Source: Desulfosarcina ovata subsp. ovata (GTDB lineage Bacteria > Desulfobacterota > Desulfobacteria > Desulfobacterales > Desulfosarcinaceae). From it: DNA of 64,000 nt. A program made the translations under genes and the position numbers. Within the stretch, counting starts at the first letter, position 1. Each line of letters begins with the position of its first letter. The notes under the pieces are model-generated. The model had not been told where the DNA came from and ran no database searches. It saw only the letters and a program-made list of their open reading frames with translations. Location of the stretch: assembly GCF_009689005.1 (NCBI RefSeq), contig NZ_AP021879.1, positions 2,666,001 through 2,730,000 on the forward strand. The letters are read 5' to 3'. This document shows positions 55,331 through 63,734 of the stretch, piece by piece.

Positions 55331-55525
55331 TGCACCCTCCCATGGAATTGCGTAAGTCAACAGTTAAGATTCTTTATTGAAGTACTTCTGAAGCTGCTTT
55401 CAGATTTGCGCTACTCGTCCTTGAGCTCATGGCTGATTGGCCGTTCAACCTTTTTATAGCATTCAAGATAATGTGACCATCATGGGATTGAAGCTAAGGC
55501 TGCCGGAATAGATATGTTTAACAAA

Positions 55526-55566
55526 AAGCAGGCTTTCCTCCTTGGATAAGCCTGCTTAACGTTTTT
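55526..55566. terminator. Terminator after the DsrE-like gene
   Basis: AAGCAGGCTT (55526-55535) and AAGCCTGCTT (55548-55557) form a 10-bp stem with a 12-nt loop. On the minus strand it is followed by TTTTTG and on the plus strand by AACGTTTTTT. It lies 15 bp after the stop of the DsrE-like gene and probably ends the catabolic operon transcribed from the right. Confidence 0.8.
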
Positions 55567-55580
55567 TACAGTGAATCGCG

Positions 55581-56009
55581 TCAAAGACTTCCAATCACGG
55601 TCTTGCTCTCGGCTAACGTCTTAACAGCGGCGTCAAGGTCAACTTTTTCTACGAATGGAGGCAACTTCCCCTCAACCGGCAGCAATGATGTCCAGAGTGA
55701 ACAAGCGATCAGACGAACCCCACTTTCACTGGCTGATTCCAATAATACCTTGGTATCTATTTGACGGGCGTCTTTGGCGCTCACCATCGGAATATCCATC
55801 TTTTTGGCACTCTTAGCAATTGCCATCCGAGTGTCCCGATCGCCCATTAACGGGGACCATGCCCAAGTCTGCCCACTCAGCGCCAACAGCGCTTCCTCAG
55901 TGAATATGACTCCCACCTCCGCTCCAGCTTTCTTTGCCTCCATCGCTAGTACCAAATTACTAATCAGAGAATTTGCCAAGGCATCTCTGCAAATGAAAAT
56001 TGTATCCAT
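55581..56009 (-). CDS. DsrE/DsrF-like family protein
   Basis: The 142-aa protein resembles the DsrE/F fold: an N-terminal strand with FICRDALANSLISNLVLAME, KKAGAEVGVIFTEEALLAL and the later GVRLIACSLWTSLLPV, where Cys129-type sulfur-carrier cysteines of DsrE would lie near ACS. A second Cys is in IFICRD. It could carry persulfide or simply use the fold for another purpose. It is the last gene of the CoA-thioester operon, 117 nt after the enoyl-CoA hydratase gene. Confidence 0.6.
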   Translation of the reverse strand: MDTIFICRDALANSLISNLVLAMEAKKAGAEVGVIFTEEALLALSGQTWAWSPLMGDRDTRMAIAKSAKKMDIPMVSAKDARQIDTKVLLESASESGVRLIACSLWTSLLPVEGKLPPFVEKVDLDAAVKTLAESKTVIGSL

Positions 56010-56126
56010 TTCTTACCTCCCTATAACAAGCAACACCGTTAAAATTTTCTATTGAATGTCCTCAACCCGGGGAGTCCGGTCTATCTATTAACGGGTCCTC
56101 CCCTTGCAATATTCAGATTTCTACCG

Positions 56127-56882
56127 TCACTTATCAAGGAAGGCATTTCTTTCTTCCCCGTAGTCTTTGGTGGTCGTCAGGTACCTGAAACATTGCTGCT
56201 CAAGTTCGAGGGCCGAGCCGATATCCATATTCATTCCGGTTCTAACAGCCGTTTTAGCCATCCCTATACCAAGGGGGGGTACCGCTGCCAACTTGCCGGC
56301 TAAATTTCTCGCCTCCTCCAACAGATTGTCGGCGGGGACGACCCGGTTAACCAGACCAAAGCGGTAAGCTTCTTCAGCATTAATCCGCTTGCCGGTTAAA
56401 AGCATTTCCAGTGCGTTACTCATCCCGATGATGCGCGGAAGTCTTTGGGTCCCACCCGCTCCGGGGATGAGCCCCAGCTTTACCTCAGGAAAAGCGAAAG
56501 AAGCCTTATCGGAAGCAATCCTGAGGTCGCAGGCCAAGGCCAATTCACAGCCACCACCCAGAGCGAACCCATTCACTGCTGCAATCACCGGCTTGGGAAG
56601 AGCCTCGATACTATTAAATACAGTACGAAATACTTTAGTCGTCTTTAAGGCAGCGTTGGGTGCTGAAAGGTCTGTCTCTGCAATATCAGCTCCAGCGCAG
56701 AATGCCTTCCCTTGAGATGTAATGATCACCACATTTGCTTCTTCGTCCTCGGCGATCTCTTCCATGGCAGCCCCCAGTTCTTGCAGGAGCTGTTTGCTAA
56801 GCGCGTTCATACGATCTGGTCTATTCAAGCTTATGGTAACAATGCCGTTATCTTTTTCGCAAAGTAAAGTCTGGAAGTTCAT
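56127..56882 (-). CDS. Enoyl-CoA hydratase/isomerase family protein
   Basis: The 251-aa crotonase-fold protein has GIVTISLNRPDRMNALS, oxyanion-hole segments AFCAGADIAET and NGFALGGGCELALACDLRIA, and the catalytic region FPEVKLGLIPGAGGTQRLPR, with a Glu in both expected positions (GGCELAL and PEVKLG). It therefore looks like a true hydratase. It lies 33 nt downstream of the BadH-like SDR gene and probably hydrates an unsaturated cyclic or ring-opened acyl-CoA. Confidence 0.9.
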   Translation of the reverse strand: MNFQTLLCEKDNGIVTISLNRPDRMNALSKQLLQELGAAMEEIAEDEEANVVIITSQGKAFCAGADIAETDLSAPNAALKTTKVFRTVFNSIEALPKPVIAAVNGFALGGGCELALACDLRIASDKASFAFPEVKLGLIPGAGGTQRLPRIIGMSNALEMLLTGKRINAEEAYRFGLVNRVVPADNLLEEARNLAGKLAAVPPLGIGMAKTAVRTGMNMDIGSALELEQQCFRYLTTTKDYGEERNAFLDK

Positions 56883-56915
56883 TCCTTTTTTACACTCCCC
56901 TAATCTTGAATGCTA

Positions 56916-57704
56916 TTAAATCATTGACCAGCCGCCATTGACGCTCAGCGTCTGCCCGGTAATCCAATCGGCAGCATCCGAAGCCAGGAATAGCACGGCG
57001 TTGGCGGTATCCTCGGCTCTACCGATCCGACCCAACGGATAGGCTTTGGCGATCTTCTTGATAACCTCTTCCGGGGGGAGTTCGACCTGCCACAGGCTAT
57101 TATCACCGATATCTTCACTCCTCGCCGGAAAAGTGGCTCCCGGACTGACCACATTGATCCTTATTCCCAAACGGCCGACTTCCTGAGCAATGGACTTGGA
57201 CATCGCAATAACAGCGCCTTTACACCCGGAATAAAAAACCTGCTTAAATTGACCGACCCGTCCCGCATCAGACCCGATACTCACAATCGCACCGCGTTTT
57301 CGCTCCATCATCAAAGGAAGAACCGCTTTGGTGCAGTTTACCATGCTCCATAAGGTAAGGTCGGCCTCCTTTTGCAGTTCTGGCAGGGATTTCTCGGTGA
57401 ACATCGCTGTATGCTCCCAACCGACGTTATTCACCAGAACATCTATTCCACCAAACTCCTCCGCCGCTTTTTTGACCGTTGCCGTGATCATGTCAACATT
57501 GGTCAGGTCTGTTTTATAAAACACGGCCCGACCCGCAGAGCTGTTTGCCTCCTCGACCGTTTTATTCGCCTGATTCTCATCTATATCTGCGATGATAACG
57601 TTCGCCCCTTCTCTGGCAAAGCCAAGGCTGATGGCACGACCGATGTTCGAAGCGCCCCCAGTAACAATTACCGTCTTCTGTGTTAGACCGAGATCCATTT
57701 TCAT
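56916..57704 (-). CDS. SDR family oxidoreductase, 2-hydroxycyclohexanecarboxyl-CoA dehydrogenase (BadH)-like
   Basis: The 262-aa SDR has IVTGGASNIGRAISLGFARE, an Asp after beta-2 (ADIDENQAN, NAD preference), NNVGWEH, catalytic Ser in SIGSDAGRV and Tyr/Lys in FYSGCKGAVIAMSKSI. The NNVGW motif and its place directly next to a BadI-like gene suggest BadH, which oxidises 2-hydroxycyclohexane-1-carboxyl-CoA to the 2-keto form in the Rhodopseudomonas-type alicyclic pathway. The family also includes general 3-oxoacyl reductases, so the substrate is inferred. It lies 15 nt after the BadI-like gene. Confidence 0.78.
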   Translation of the reverse strand: MKMDLGLTQKTVIVTGGASNIGRAISLGFAREGANVIIADIDENQANKTVEEANSSAGRAVFYKTDLTNVDMITATVKKAAEEFGGIDVLVNNVGWEHTAMFTEKSLPELQKEADLTLWSMVNCTKAVLPLMMERKRGAIVSIGSDAGRVGQFKQVFYSGCKGAVIAMSKSIAQEVGRLGIRINVVSPGATFPARSEDIGDNSLWQVELPPEEVIKKIAKAYPLGRIGRAEDTANAVLFLASDAADWITGQTLSVNGGWSMI

Positions 57705-57719
57705 AACCTCCTGTATTTT

Positions 57720-58589
57720 TTATGAATTATTTTTTTTGTTCTTCCTCGCTTCAGCCTTGGCCTCTCTAACCTTCCAGAAATTAGGCTGCCTTTTTTCCAG
57801 GAACGCCTGCTGCCCTTCCTGTATTTCCTCTCCATCAAACCAATCAGGCAGCATTAACCGTGATTGCAGCCCCAAACGTCCTGCCGGCAGGGTCTCGATC
57901 TCCGCATCGAAACTGGCCTTAACGACCTCTATGCAGTCCGGACTCAAGGACAGAATCTCATCGCACCACTGATCGACTTCTTCATCTAATTTATCCTCAG
58001 GCACCAGCTTGTTGACCAGACCCATTTCGTAAGCTTGCTGAGCCGAATAGCGCCTGCACAGCATCCACATCTCGCGGGCCTTCTTTTCGCCCATTACCCG
58101 GGAGGCGTAGGCAACGCAGTATGCATCCGCCGGGCTGCCCACCCTGGGGCCATTCTGTCCAAAGATTGCATTGTCAGCGGCCAGGGTGAGATCGCAAAAG
58201 TATGCCAGGTGATGACTGCCGGCAATGCAAAACCCCCTCACGACCGCAATTACCGGCTTTCTGGCGAGTTTTACATAGTGGTCCGGGTCCACCCCATAGT
58301 AAAAGCCTTTACGAAATGCCGACCCCGAGCTTTCCCAAACCACATCCCCGCCAGTGCCGAAATTGTCGCCGGCTCCGGTAAGCAGTATCACTCCAATCAG
58401 CGGGTCGTGATCGGCATCATCAATGGCCAAGCCTAATTCCTCAAGCGTATCCTGGGTAAACGCGTTCATTCTCTCGGGTCGGTTGATGGTTACCCTGGCC
58501 ACACCGCCATGCGTATCACGGAATTTCTTCTCGTAAATCACTTCCTTAAGATCGAAGCCCTCTACCTTTTCCCATTCTGTCCACGCCAT
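57720..58589 (-). CDS. Crotonase-fold ring hydrolase, 2-ketocyclohexanecarboxyl-CoA hydrolase (BadI)-like
   Basis: The 289-aa protein belongs to the MenB/BadI branch of the crotonase superfamily: VARVTINRPERMNAFTQDTL, LTGAGDNFGTGGDVVWE (GTGGD in place of GAD), GFCIAGSHHLAYFCDLTLAA and NGPRVGSPADAYCVAYASRV. A C-terminal basic tail follows (KVREAKAEARKNKKNN). BadI opens the ring of 2-ketocyclohexanecarboxyl-CoA to pimelyl-CoA. The pairing with a BadH-like gene supports this, but MenB-like or other beta-keto cleavage reactions remain possible. It lies 109 nt after the CoA-transferase gene. Confidence 0.78.
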   Translation of the reverse strand: MAWTEWEKVEGFDLKEVIYEKKFRDTHGGVARVTINRPERMNAFTQDTLEELGLAIDDADHDPLIGVILLTGAGDNFGTGGDVVWESSGSAFRKGFYYGVDPDHYVKLARKPVIAVVRGFCIAGSHHLAYFCDLTLAADNAIFGQNGPRVGSPADAYCVAYASRVMGEKKAREMWMLCRRYSAQQAYEMGLVNKLVPEDKLDEEVDQWCDEILSLSPDCIEVVKASFDAEIETLPAGRLGLQSRLMLPDWFDGEEIQEGQQAFLEKRQPNFWKVREAKAEARKNKKNNS

Positions 58590-58698
58590 ATCCCTTATCT
58601 CCTTTGTTATTCACTCTAAAGTGGGTTAATAATATTTGGTTTCTTGATCGTATTTTTTGAATTTTATTCAATAATCGCTGCTTTGATGCATAAAAGGA

Positions 58699-59907
58699 TT
58701 AAATAATCCCTTTGGTTGCCAACCGGGATAAATCCGCTTCGCTTAGTTGCAACAATCCATTGTATATCTCTTGATTATGTTCCCCGACTTTGGGTGCCAA
58801 ACGAACGATGTCTCCGGGGGTTGAGGAAAGTTTGGGCAATACTGCCGGCGCAGCAAAGGAACCGACCCCCGGATACTCAAGGTATTCGATCAGGTTCCTG
58901 TCCCGTACCTGAGGATTATTCACAAAATCTGCTATGGTATCCACCTTTTCGGCAGGCACCCGGACACTATCCAGCTTGTTAAGAACCTCGTCTACAGTAA
59001 GGGCCTTGCACCACGGAACCATGATCGCATCAATAATCTCGGAGTTTTTTTGCCGTTCGCCATCATTGACAAACCGGGGGTCGGTGATCATATCCTCACG
59101 TTCCAGAAGTCTGCAAAGTCGTCGCCAAATCCTGTTCCCATATGGCATGATGACGATATAGCCATCTTTTGCCTCGAGAATATTCATATAGGTTGCAAAG
59201 CCGTGATTGCCCAGCTGGTGACGGACTTCACCATGCACCGAGTATAAAGCGACCGCCCCGATGGCCTCGACAAATGAAGCGGCCGTGTCAAGGAGAGATG
59301 CATCGACCAATTGCCCCTTGCCTGTTTTCAGCCGGTGGTGAAGCGCCACCATGATACCGTAAGCAGCCAGGCAGCCGGTCCCCAGGTCAGCGTAAGGCAC
59401 GGGTTCCTTGACCGGTCCGCCGCCGGGCATTGCGTTTAGCCACATGGCGCCGGTCATTGCCTTGGCGCTGAAATCAAAGGCACTTTTTGAGGCGTAAGGC
59501 CCGCCGCTGCCAAAGCCGGTTATATAAGCCATGATGAGCGCCGGGTTCTCCTTGCTGAGGGTCTCATAATTCAGCACCTTGGCTTCGGCACTTTCCAAAG
59601 TGAAATTATGCACGATGACATCTGTCTTCTTAAGGAGTTCGGACAGTAGCTGACGTCCTTCATCGCTCAAGATGTCAAGCGTGATGCCTTTCTTATTCCG
59701 AGCCGTTATCTTGATCGAAAAGGCCTCGCCATCCGGAGCCAGAAGACCGAATTCACGGTCGGCCCCTCCGCCCGGTTGTTCCACTCGAATAACCTGGGCG
59801 CCCATATCGGCCAGAAGCATGGTGCAATACGGGCCGGCGGCAAAACGGCTGAAATCAAGAATCGTTATATCTTCGAGTACTTTATTCGCAGAGTTTGTAT
59901 CAGTCAT
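58699..59907 (-). CDS. CaiB/BaiF family (class III) CoA-transferase
   Basis: The 402-aa protein starts with the family pattern EDITILDFSRFAAGPYCTML and ADMGAQVIRVEQPGGGADRE. It contains LILNYETLSK-type text (AKVLNYETLSKENPALIMAY), VPYADLGTGCLAAYGIMVAL with the catalytic Asp, and GQLVDASLLDTAASFVE. Such enzymes move CoA between carboxylates. Here it would activate the starting cyclic acid, or recycle CoA, at the head of the pathway. It lies 61 nt downstream of the ligase fragment. Confidence 0.92.
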   Translation of the reverse strand: MTDTNSANKVLEDITILDFSRFAAGPYCTMLLADMGAQVIRVEQPGGGADREFGLLAPDGEAFSIKITARNKKGITLDILSDEGRQLLSELLKKTDVIVHNFTLESAEAKVLNYETLSKENPALIMAYITGFGSGGPYASKSAFDFSAKAMTGAMWLNAMPGGGPVKEPVPYADLGTGCLAAYGIMVALHHRLKTGKGQLVDASLLDTAASFVEAIGAVALYSVHGEVRHQLGNHGFATYMNILEAKDGYIVIMPYGNRIWRRLCRLLEREDMITDPRFVNDGERQKNSEIIDAIMVPWCKALTVDEVLNKLDSVRVPAEKVDTIADFVNNPQVRDRNLIEYLEYPGVGSFAAPAVLPKLSSTPGDIVRLAPKVGEHNQEIYNGLLQLSEADLSRLATKGII

Positions 59908-59968
59908 TGGCTACATTCCTTTTCAGCTATCATACTTTTGATGGTTTCAATTATAATGTAGATAGCCA

Positions 59969-60640
59969 CTAAATACTTCTTTCCTGCCCCTCCCAATAGG
60001 GCTTGCGCAAAATGCGTTTAAGCACTTTACCCGTGGCAGTACGGGGAAACTCATCCACGATCTCGACCGATCGGGGCCGTTTATACCCGGCCAGGTTGGC
60101 CGCACAATGCTCCAGAATTTCTTCGGGCGTGATGGAATCGCCGCTCTTCACGATGACCAGGGCCTTGACTTCCTCGCCGAAATCGGCGTGCGGGATACCG
60201 ATGACGGCCACCTCGGACACCTGGGGAAGCTGGGTGATCACCTCCTCGATCTCGGCCGGATAGACGTTCTCCCCACCGCTGATGATCATGTCGTGCTTGC
60301 GGTCAGCCAAATAGTAATAGCCTTCTTCGTCAAAATAGGCCACGTCCCCGGCGGTGGCCCATTCGCCGTCAATGGACTCGGCAGTTTTCTCGGGCGCATT
60401 GTAATATCCGATAAACGCCGAGCGGGCCTTGGCCCACAACACCCCCTGTTGGTTCGGTTCGGTGACGATATTGCCCGCGTCGTCGACAAGCTTGATCTCG
60501 ATCCCCGGGTTGGCTTGACCGATACTGCGCACCTTACGCATTTGGTCCTTATGGCGCAATGTGGTCAGCGCACCGGTTTCCGTGGAGCCGTATCCTTCGC
60601 TGAAACGGACATTGTTGAAAAATCTCGAGCTGTGCGGACC
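59969..60640 (-). pseudogene. Acyl-CoA synthetase (AMP-forming), N-terminally truncated by IS insertion
   Basis: Only the C-terminal half remains, about 215 residues of roughly 520. It starts within motif FSEGYGSTETGAL, then has GEWATAGDVAYFDEEGYYYL, the hinge DRKHDMIISGGENVYPAEIE and the C-terminal TATGKVLKRILRKPYW with the catalytic Lys. The upstream part, including the P-loop-like motif, is gone. The frame continues into IS sequence as GHGPHSSRFFNN, where it meets the 26-bp inverted repeat. The fragment cannot make a functional ligase, so the operon has lost its activating enzyme and probably its native promoter. Confidence 0.85.
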
Positions 60641-60779
60641 ATGCCCAGGATGGATATTGCACAAAGGGCTCACCAAAAATTAAGATATGAAAATAGGTTC
60701 GGAATTGACTGGACATCATTAAAGATAAATGCGATGTTTTGGTAGATCACTATCTCAAACCCCGAGACGGAGGCTACCA

Positions 60780-61004
60780 ATGAGCAAATACAAAATCGAA
60801 GTCATGGTGAACCTGGTTGAATGTGATGAGGAAACGGACGATAAGCCCATTGAACTGGAAGATGGATGTTATCAATACACTGTAAACGCTGATGCCGGTG
60901 AAAATATAGACGACTGCGAAATAGCAATTTTAAATACGGCATACCCTGCAATAAGAGCCGCCATAGCACGACACATGGAAAAGGTGTCTAAAAAAAAGTC
61001 CTGA
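60780..61004 (+). CDS. IS ORF1, small acidic protein preceding the transposase frame
   Basis: The 74-aa protein starts at ATG 60780 (MSKYKIEVMVNLVECDEETD), 6 nt after GGAGG. It is acidic in the middle and ends in HMEKVSKKKS. I do not recognise a domain. The reading frame ends 6 nt after a run of eight A, and the transposase frame overlaps it in the -1 frame. It is therefore probably both a free product and the N-terminus of the frameshifted transposase. Confidence 0.7.
   Translation: MSKYKIEVMVNLVECDEETDDKPIELEDGCYQYTVNADAGENIDDCEIAILNTAYPAIRAAIARHMEKVSKKKS
60992..60998 (+). promoter_or_regulatory. Predicted -1 ribosomal frameshift site A_AAA_AAG
   Basis: The last ORF1 codons are AAA AAA AAG TCC TGA. 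The heptamer A_AAA_AAG, in the correct phase, is the well-known slippery sequence of E. coli dnaX and several insertion sequences. After a -1 slip the reading continues as GTC CTG ACT TTC into the transposase frame, which has no stop until 62276. A Shine-Dalgarno-like GGAAAAGG lies at 60977-60984, 8 nt upstream, as in dnaX. A small CTGA-CTT-TCAG hairpin lies at 61001-61011. Confidence 0.7.
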
Positions 61005-62278
61005 CTTTCAGTGGGGCTAATCAAATTGGGGTAAATGAACGCCCATATCTGGTGGATGGCGCCGTGGGGCGTTTTGCGTTTGAAACCCACTTCGCATTTG
61101 ATAAAAATGGCGTTCGGTTTGACAGTAGTCAGTCTATATTTGCCCCATTAGGACCGAATCAGTTTTATTTGACCACGGGCTTTAAGGAACGGGCCATGAT
61201 AATGGGTAATACGGAAGGATCCTTTCGGAAAACATCAAAATGGCTCAACTTCATACGGCACCAAATAGAAGGCGGTACGCCACATCGCACGTTGCATGAT
61301 CAGACCCAGAAAGAAGGTAGGGAATTGATCGACCATTTAAAGCAAAAGGCCGATGATTTGAATCATGGCAACTTCAGCGCTGACGGATGTTGTTTCAACC
61401 CAGATATTCCCAGGGGTGGAGAACCGATATCAATTCCCATGGCTGAAGTTCAAAAGGCCCTTTCTAAAGGATCTTTCGACTATAATCCGATTGAATTGTT
61501 GAATAATCCCGTCATTTACGAAGAACCCAGTCAAACGGTCAACATAAGCATAGACGACGTAACCCCCAAAAGGCAAAAGGATACACGAGAAAGCCCACAA
61601 GTCACGGAGCATAAGCGAAAATATGTACATGATACCGTATGCCACATTGAACATGGAGGCCTAAAATACGTATTGGCCGCTGATGGCACCAAATCATGCT
61701 TGTGGTTGCTAATCGCATTTCTTTTGTCGAATTCTCTATTCGGCAAACGTCTTCAGATTTTTACCGACGGCCATAAGGCGCTAAATGATGCCATCGTCAA
61801 GCAATTTGGGTGGCACAAGAATATGCAAATTGTTCTTGATTGGTTTCATCTATGCAAGAAGTTCAAAGAAGAATTGAGCATGGGGATGAAAGGCAGAAAG
61901 CTCAGAAATGAAACGCTTCGCGCGGTTATGCCGTTATTATGGCACGGTCTTACAAACAAAGCCATCTCATATCTTGAAAACATCCCGGCATCCGAAATTA
62001 AGGATGATAATCATATTCAAAAGCTCATTGACTATTTGGGCCGGAATATATCCTCCATTCCCAACTATGATATGCGCAAACGGCTAAATCTTCGGAACTC
62101 GAGTAATGTGGGTGAAAAGATGAACGACCTCGTTGTTTCAAATCGCCAAAAGAAGAATGGAATGAGTTGGGCGAAGAAAGGATCCCTCAATCTGGCTATC
62201 ATCACAACTTTGAAAATTAACGATGAATATCACAATTGGTTCAGAAATAAGGAAGTAAAATTTAGCTTAGCGGCTTGA
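60998..62278 (+). CDS. DDE transposase, probably expressed by -1 frameshift from ORF1
   Basis: The frame is open from 60992 to 62278, and fused to ORF1 it gives 499 aa. Without frameshifting, GTG 61052 would be the first usable start (about 408 aa) but has no ribosome binding site. DDE-type residues are seen in VNISIDDVTPKRQK, VLAADGTKSC or LQIFTDGHKALNDAI, VLDWFHLCKKFKEELS, and GEKMNDLVVSNRQKKNGMSW with a Glu. The C-terminal RNSSNVGEK and NGMSWAKKGS recur in a transposase family of anaerobes that I cannot name with certainty (ISKra4- or ISLre2-like). Confidence 0.8.
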   Translation, partial: VLTFSGANQIGVNERPYLVDGAVGRFAFETHFAFDKNGVRFDSSQSIFAPLGPNQFYLTTGFKERAMIMGNTEGSFRKTSKWLNFIRHQIEGGTPHRTLHDQTQKEGRELIDHLKQKADDLNHGNFSADGCCFNPDIPRGGEPISIPMAEVQKALSKGSFDYNPIELLNNPVIYEEPSQTVNISIDDVTPKRQKDTRESPQVTEHKRKYVHDTVCHIEHGGLKYVLAADGTKSCLWLLIAFLLSNSLFGKRLQIFTDGHKALNDAIVKQFGWHKNMQIVLDWFHLCKKFKEELSMGMKGRKLRNETLRAVMPLLWHGLTNKAISYLENIPASEIKDDNHIQKLIDYLGRNISSIPNYDMRKRLNLRNSSNVGEKMNDLVVSNRQKKNGMSWAKKGSLNLAIITTLKINDEYHNWFRNKEVKFSLAA

Positions 62279-62279
62279 C

Positions 62280-63734
62280 CATTTAAGATATCGTCCGCAC
62301 AGCTCGAAATTTTTTAACGATGATCGTCTTGCCAGGGCACTATCAGCATTATTTCATGCAGACCGCCATACGCTGATGACCGAGGCTTCTTGCAATGCCA
62401 TATCGGTACACCAGTTACTTACGGAGGAAATACATAATGATAGCACATCCGTGACTTTCATCGGCAAATACAAAACTCCCGATCCGGAAGCGGTCAAGCT
62501 TAAGCATGGGCACAACAAGGATTTTCGACCCGATTGCAAACAAGTTGTATTTGGTCTGAATATCACGGCGGACGGACATGTTCCACTCAGTTATCAGCTA
62601 TTTGACGGGAATACGACCGATGATGTGACCCATATTCCCAACTGGAACGGCCTGCGCACATTGTTGGGAAAAGAGGATTTCATTTACATCGCCGACTGCA
62701 AGTTGAAAACCGAAAAGAATCTAAAGCACATCGCTGGTGAAGGAGGGCTGTTTATCACCATCGTTCCGAAGAATCACAAGGAATACATCCAGTTCATCAA
62801 ATATCTGAAAAAAAACGAAGTGCCTTGGGAAGACGCCGTTAGCGTTGAAAACTCACGGAAGAAAGGTGAGTTTACCGTTTACCGCACCTATGAGACCGAA
62901 CTGACCGAAGAAGGCTTTCGGGTCATTTTTGTTCACAGCAGTTCCAAACAAAAAGAGGACGAAGCCAAAAGACAGAAAAAGATCGATAAGGCCATTGAAC
63001 AGTTAGAAAGCCTGTCACCTAAACTCAATGCGTATCATTTGAAAACCAAAAGGGAAATCAAGGCCGCTATCGATAAGATTGTCAAGGATGTTAAAGAGTT
63101 TGTAGAGGTCCGGATAGTAACCGATCGCAAACAGATCAAGGTGAAAGTATCTCCCGGCAGACCGTCTCCACAAAGCATCTACAAAAATAAATGGAAATAT
63201 ACCCACCGCATTGAGTGGCAGTTAAACGAACAATCTCTTACCGAAGCATCGCGAACTGATGGCGTTTTTCCCTTGATTACTAATACGCAGCTTGAAGCCA
63301 GTGAGGTATTAGGAAAATATAAAAACCAACCATTCCTTGAAAAACGGATGTATACCAAAAAATCGATTCTGGAAGTAGCGCCTGTTTTTTTAAAAAAGGA
63401 GCACCGTATTGAAGCCATGCTCTTTTTATATTTTATAGCCTTGATGATTGTGTCCCTTATCGAACGAAAGATACGGATGAATATGACAGCCGAGGAGATA
63501 GACAAGCTGCCCATATTACCCCAAGGGATGAATACAAAAAAGCCGACTTGGAATAACATCCGTTATTTCTATCGTAATGTCCACTTCTCGCAGATAATCC
63601 GGAATGGCGTATGTATACAATCAGTGGTGAAGGGAATCGGTGACATGCACAAACTTATCAACCGGTTGTTGGAGATACCCGAGGCGATCTACAATTATTT
63701 TCAAGATGGCTGGTGGCAATTTAAAGCTACCTGA
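62280..63734 (+). pseudogene. IS1634 family transposase, N-terminally truncated
   Basis: From ATG 62376 the product is 452 aa, but homology begins earlier in the same frame at FFNDDRLARALSALFHADRH (about 62310), so the true 5' part is lost at the IS right end. Typical members are about 550-600 aa. Catalytic residues are seen in IHNDSTSVTFIGKY, QLFDGNTTDDVTHIP, FIYIADCKLKTEKN and the C-terminal KKEHRIEAMLFLYFIAL with the Glu. The rest looks intact to QDGWWQFKAT. Without its N-terminus it is probably inactive. Confidence 0.8.

Larger units (their letters stand above)
60613..62318 (+). mobile_element. Insertion sequence with ORF1/ORF2 frameshift and about 26-bp terminal inverted repeats
   Basis: Inverted repeats of about 26 bp with 2-3 mismatches bound the element. 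The left end is at 60613-60639 and the right end at 62292-62318. Both contain the core TCGAGCTGTGCGGAC, read inward. Inside lie ORF1 (60780-61004) and the transposase frame ending at 62278. The left end abuts the truncated ligase and the right end abuts the IS1634-type transposase, with no target duplication seen outside. An alternative boundary is the 9-bp direct repeat TTAAGATAT at 60680-60688 and 62283-62291. Confidence 0.6.
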
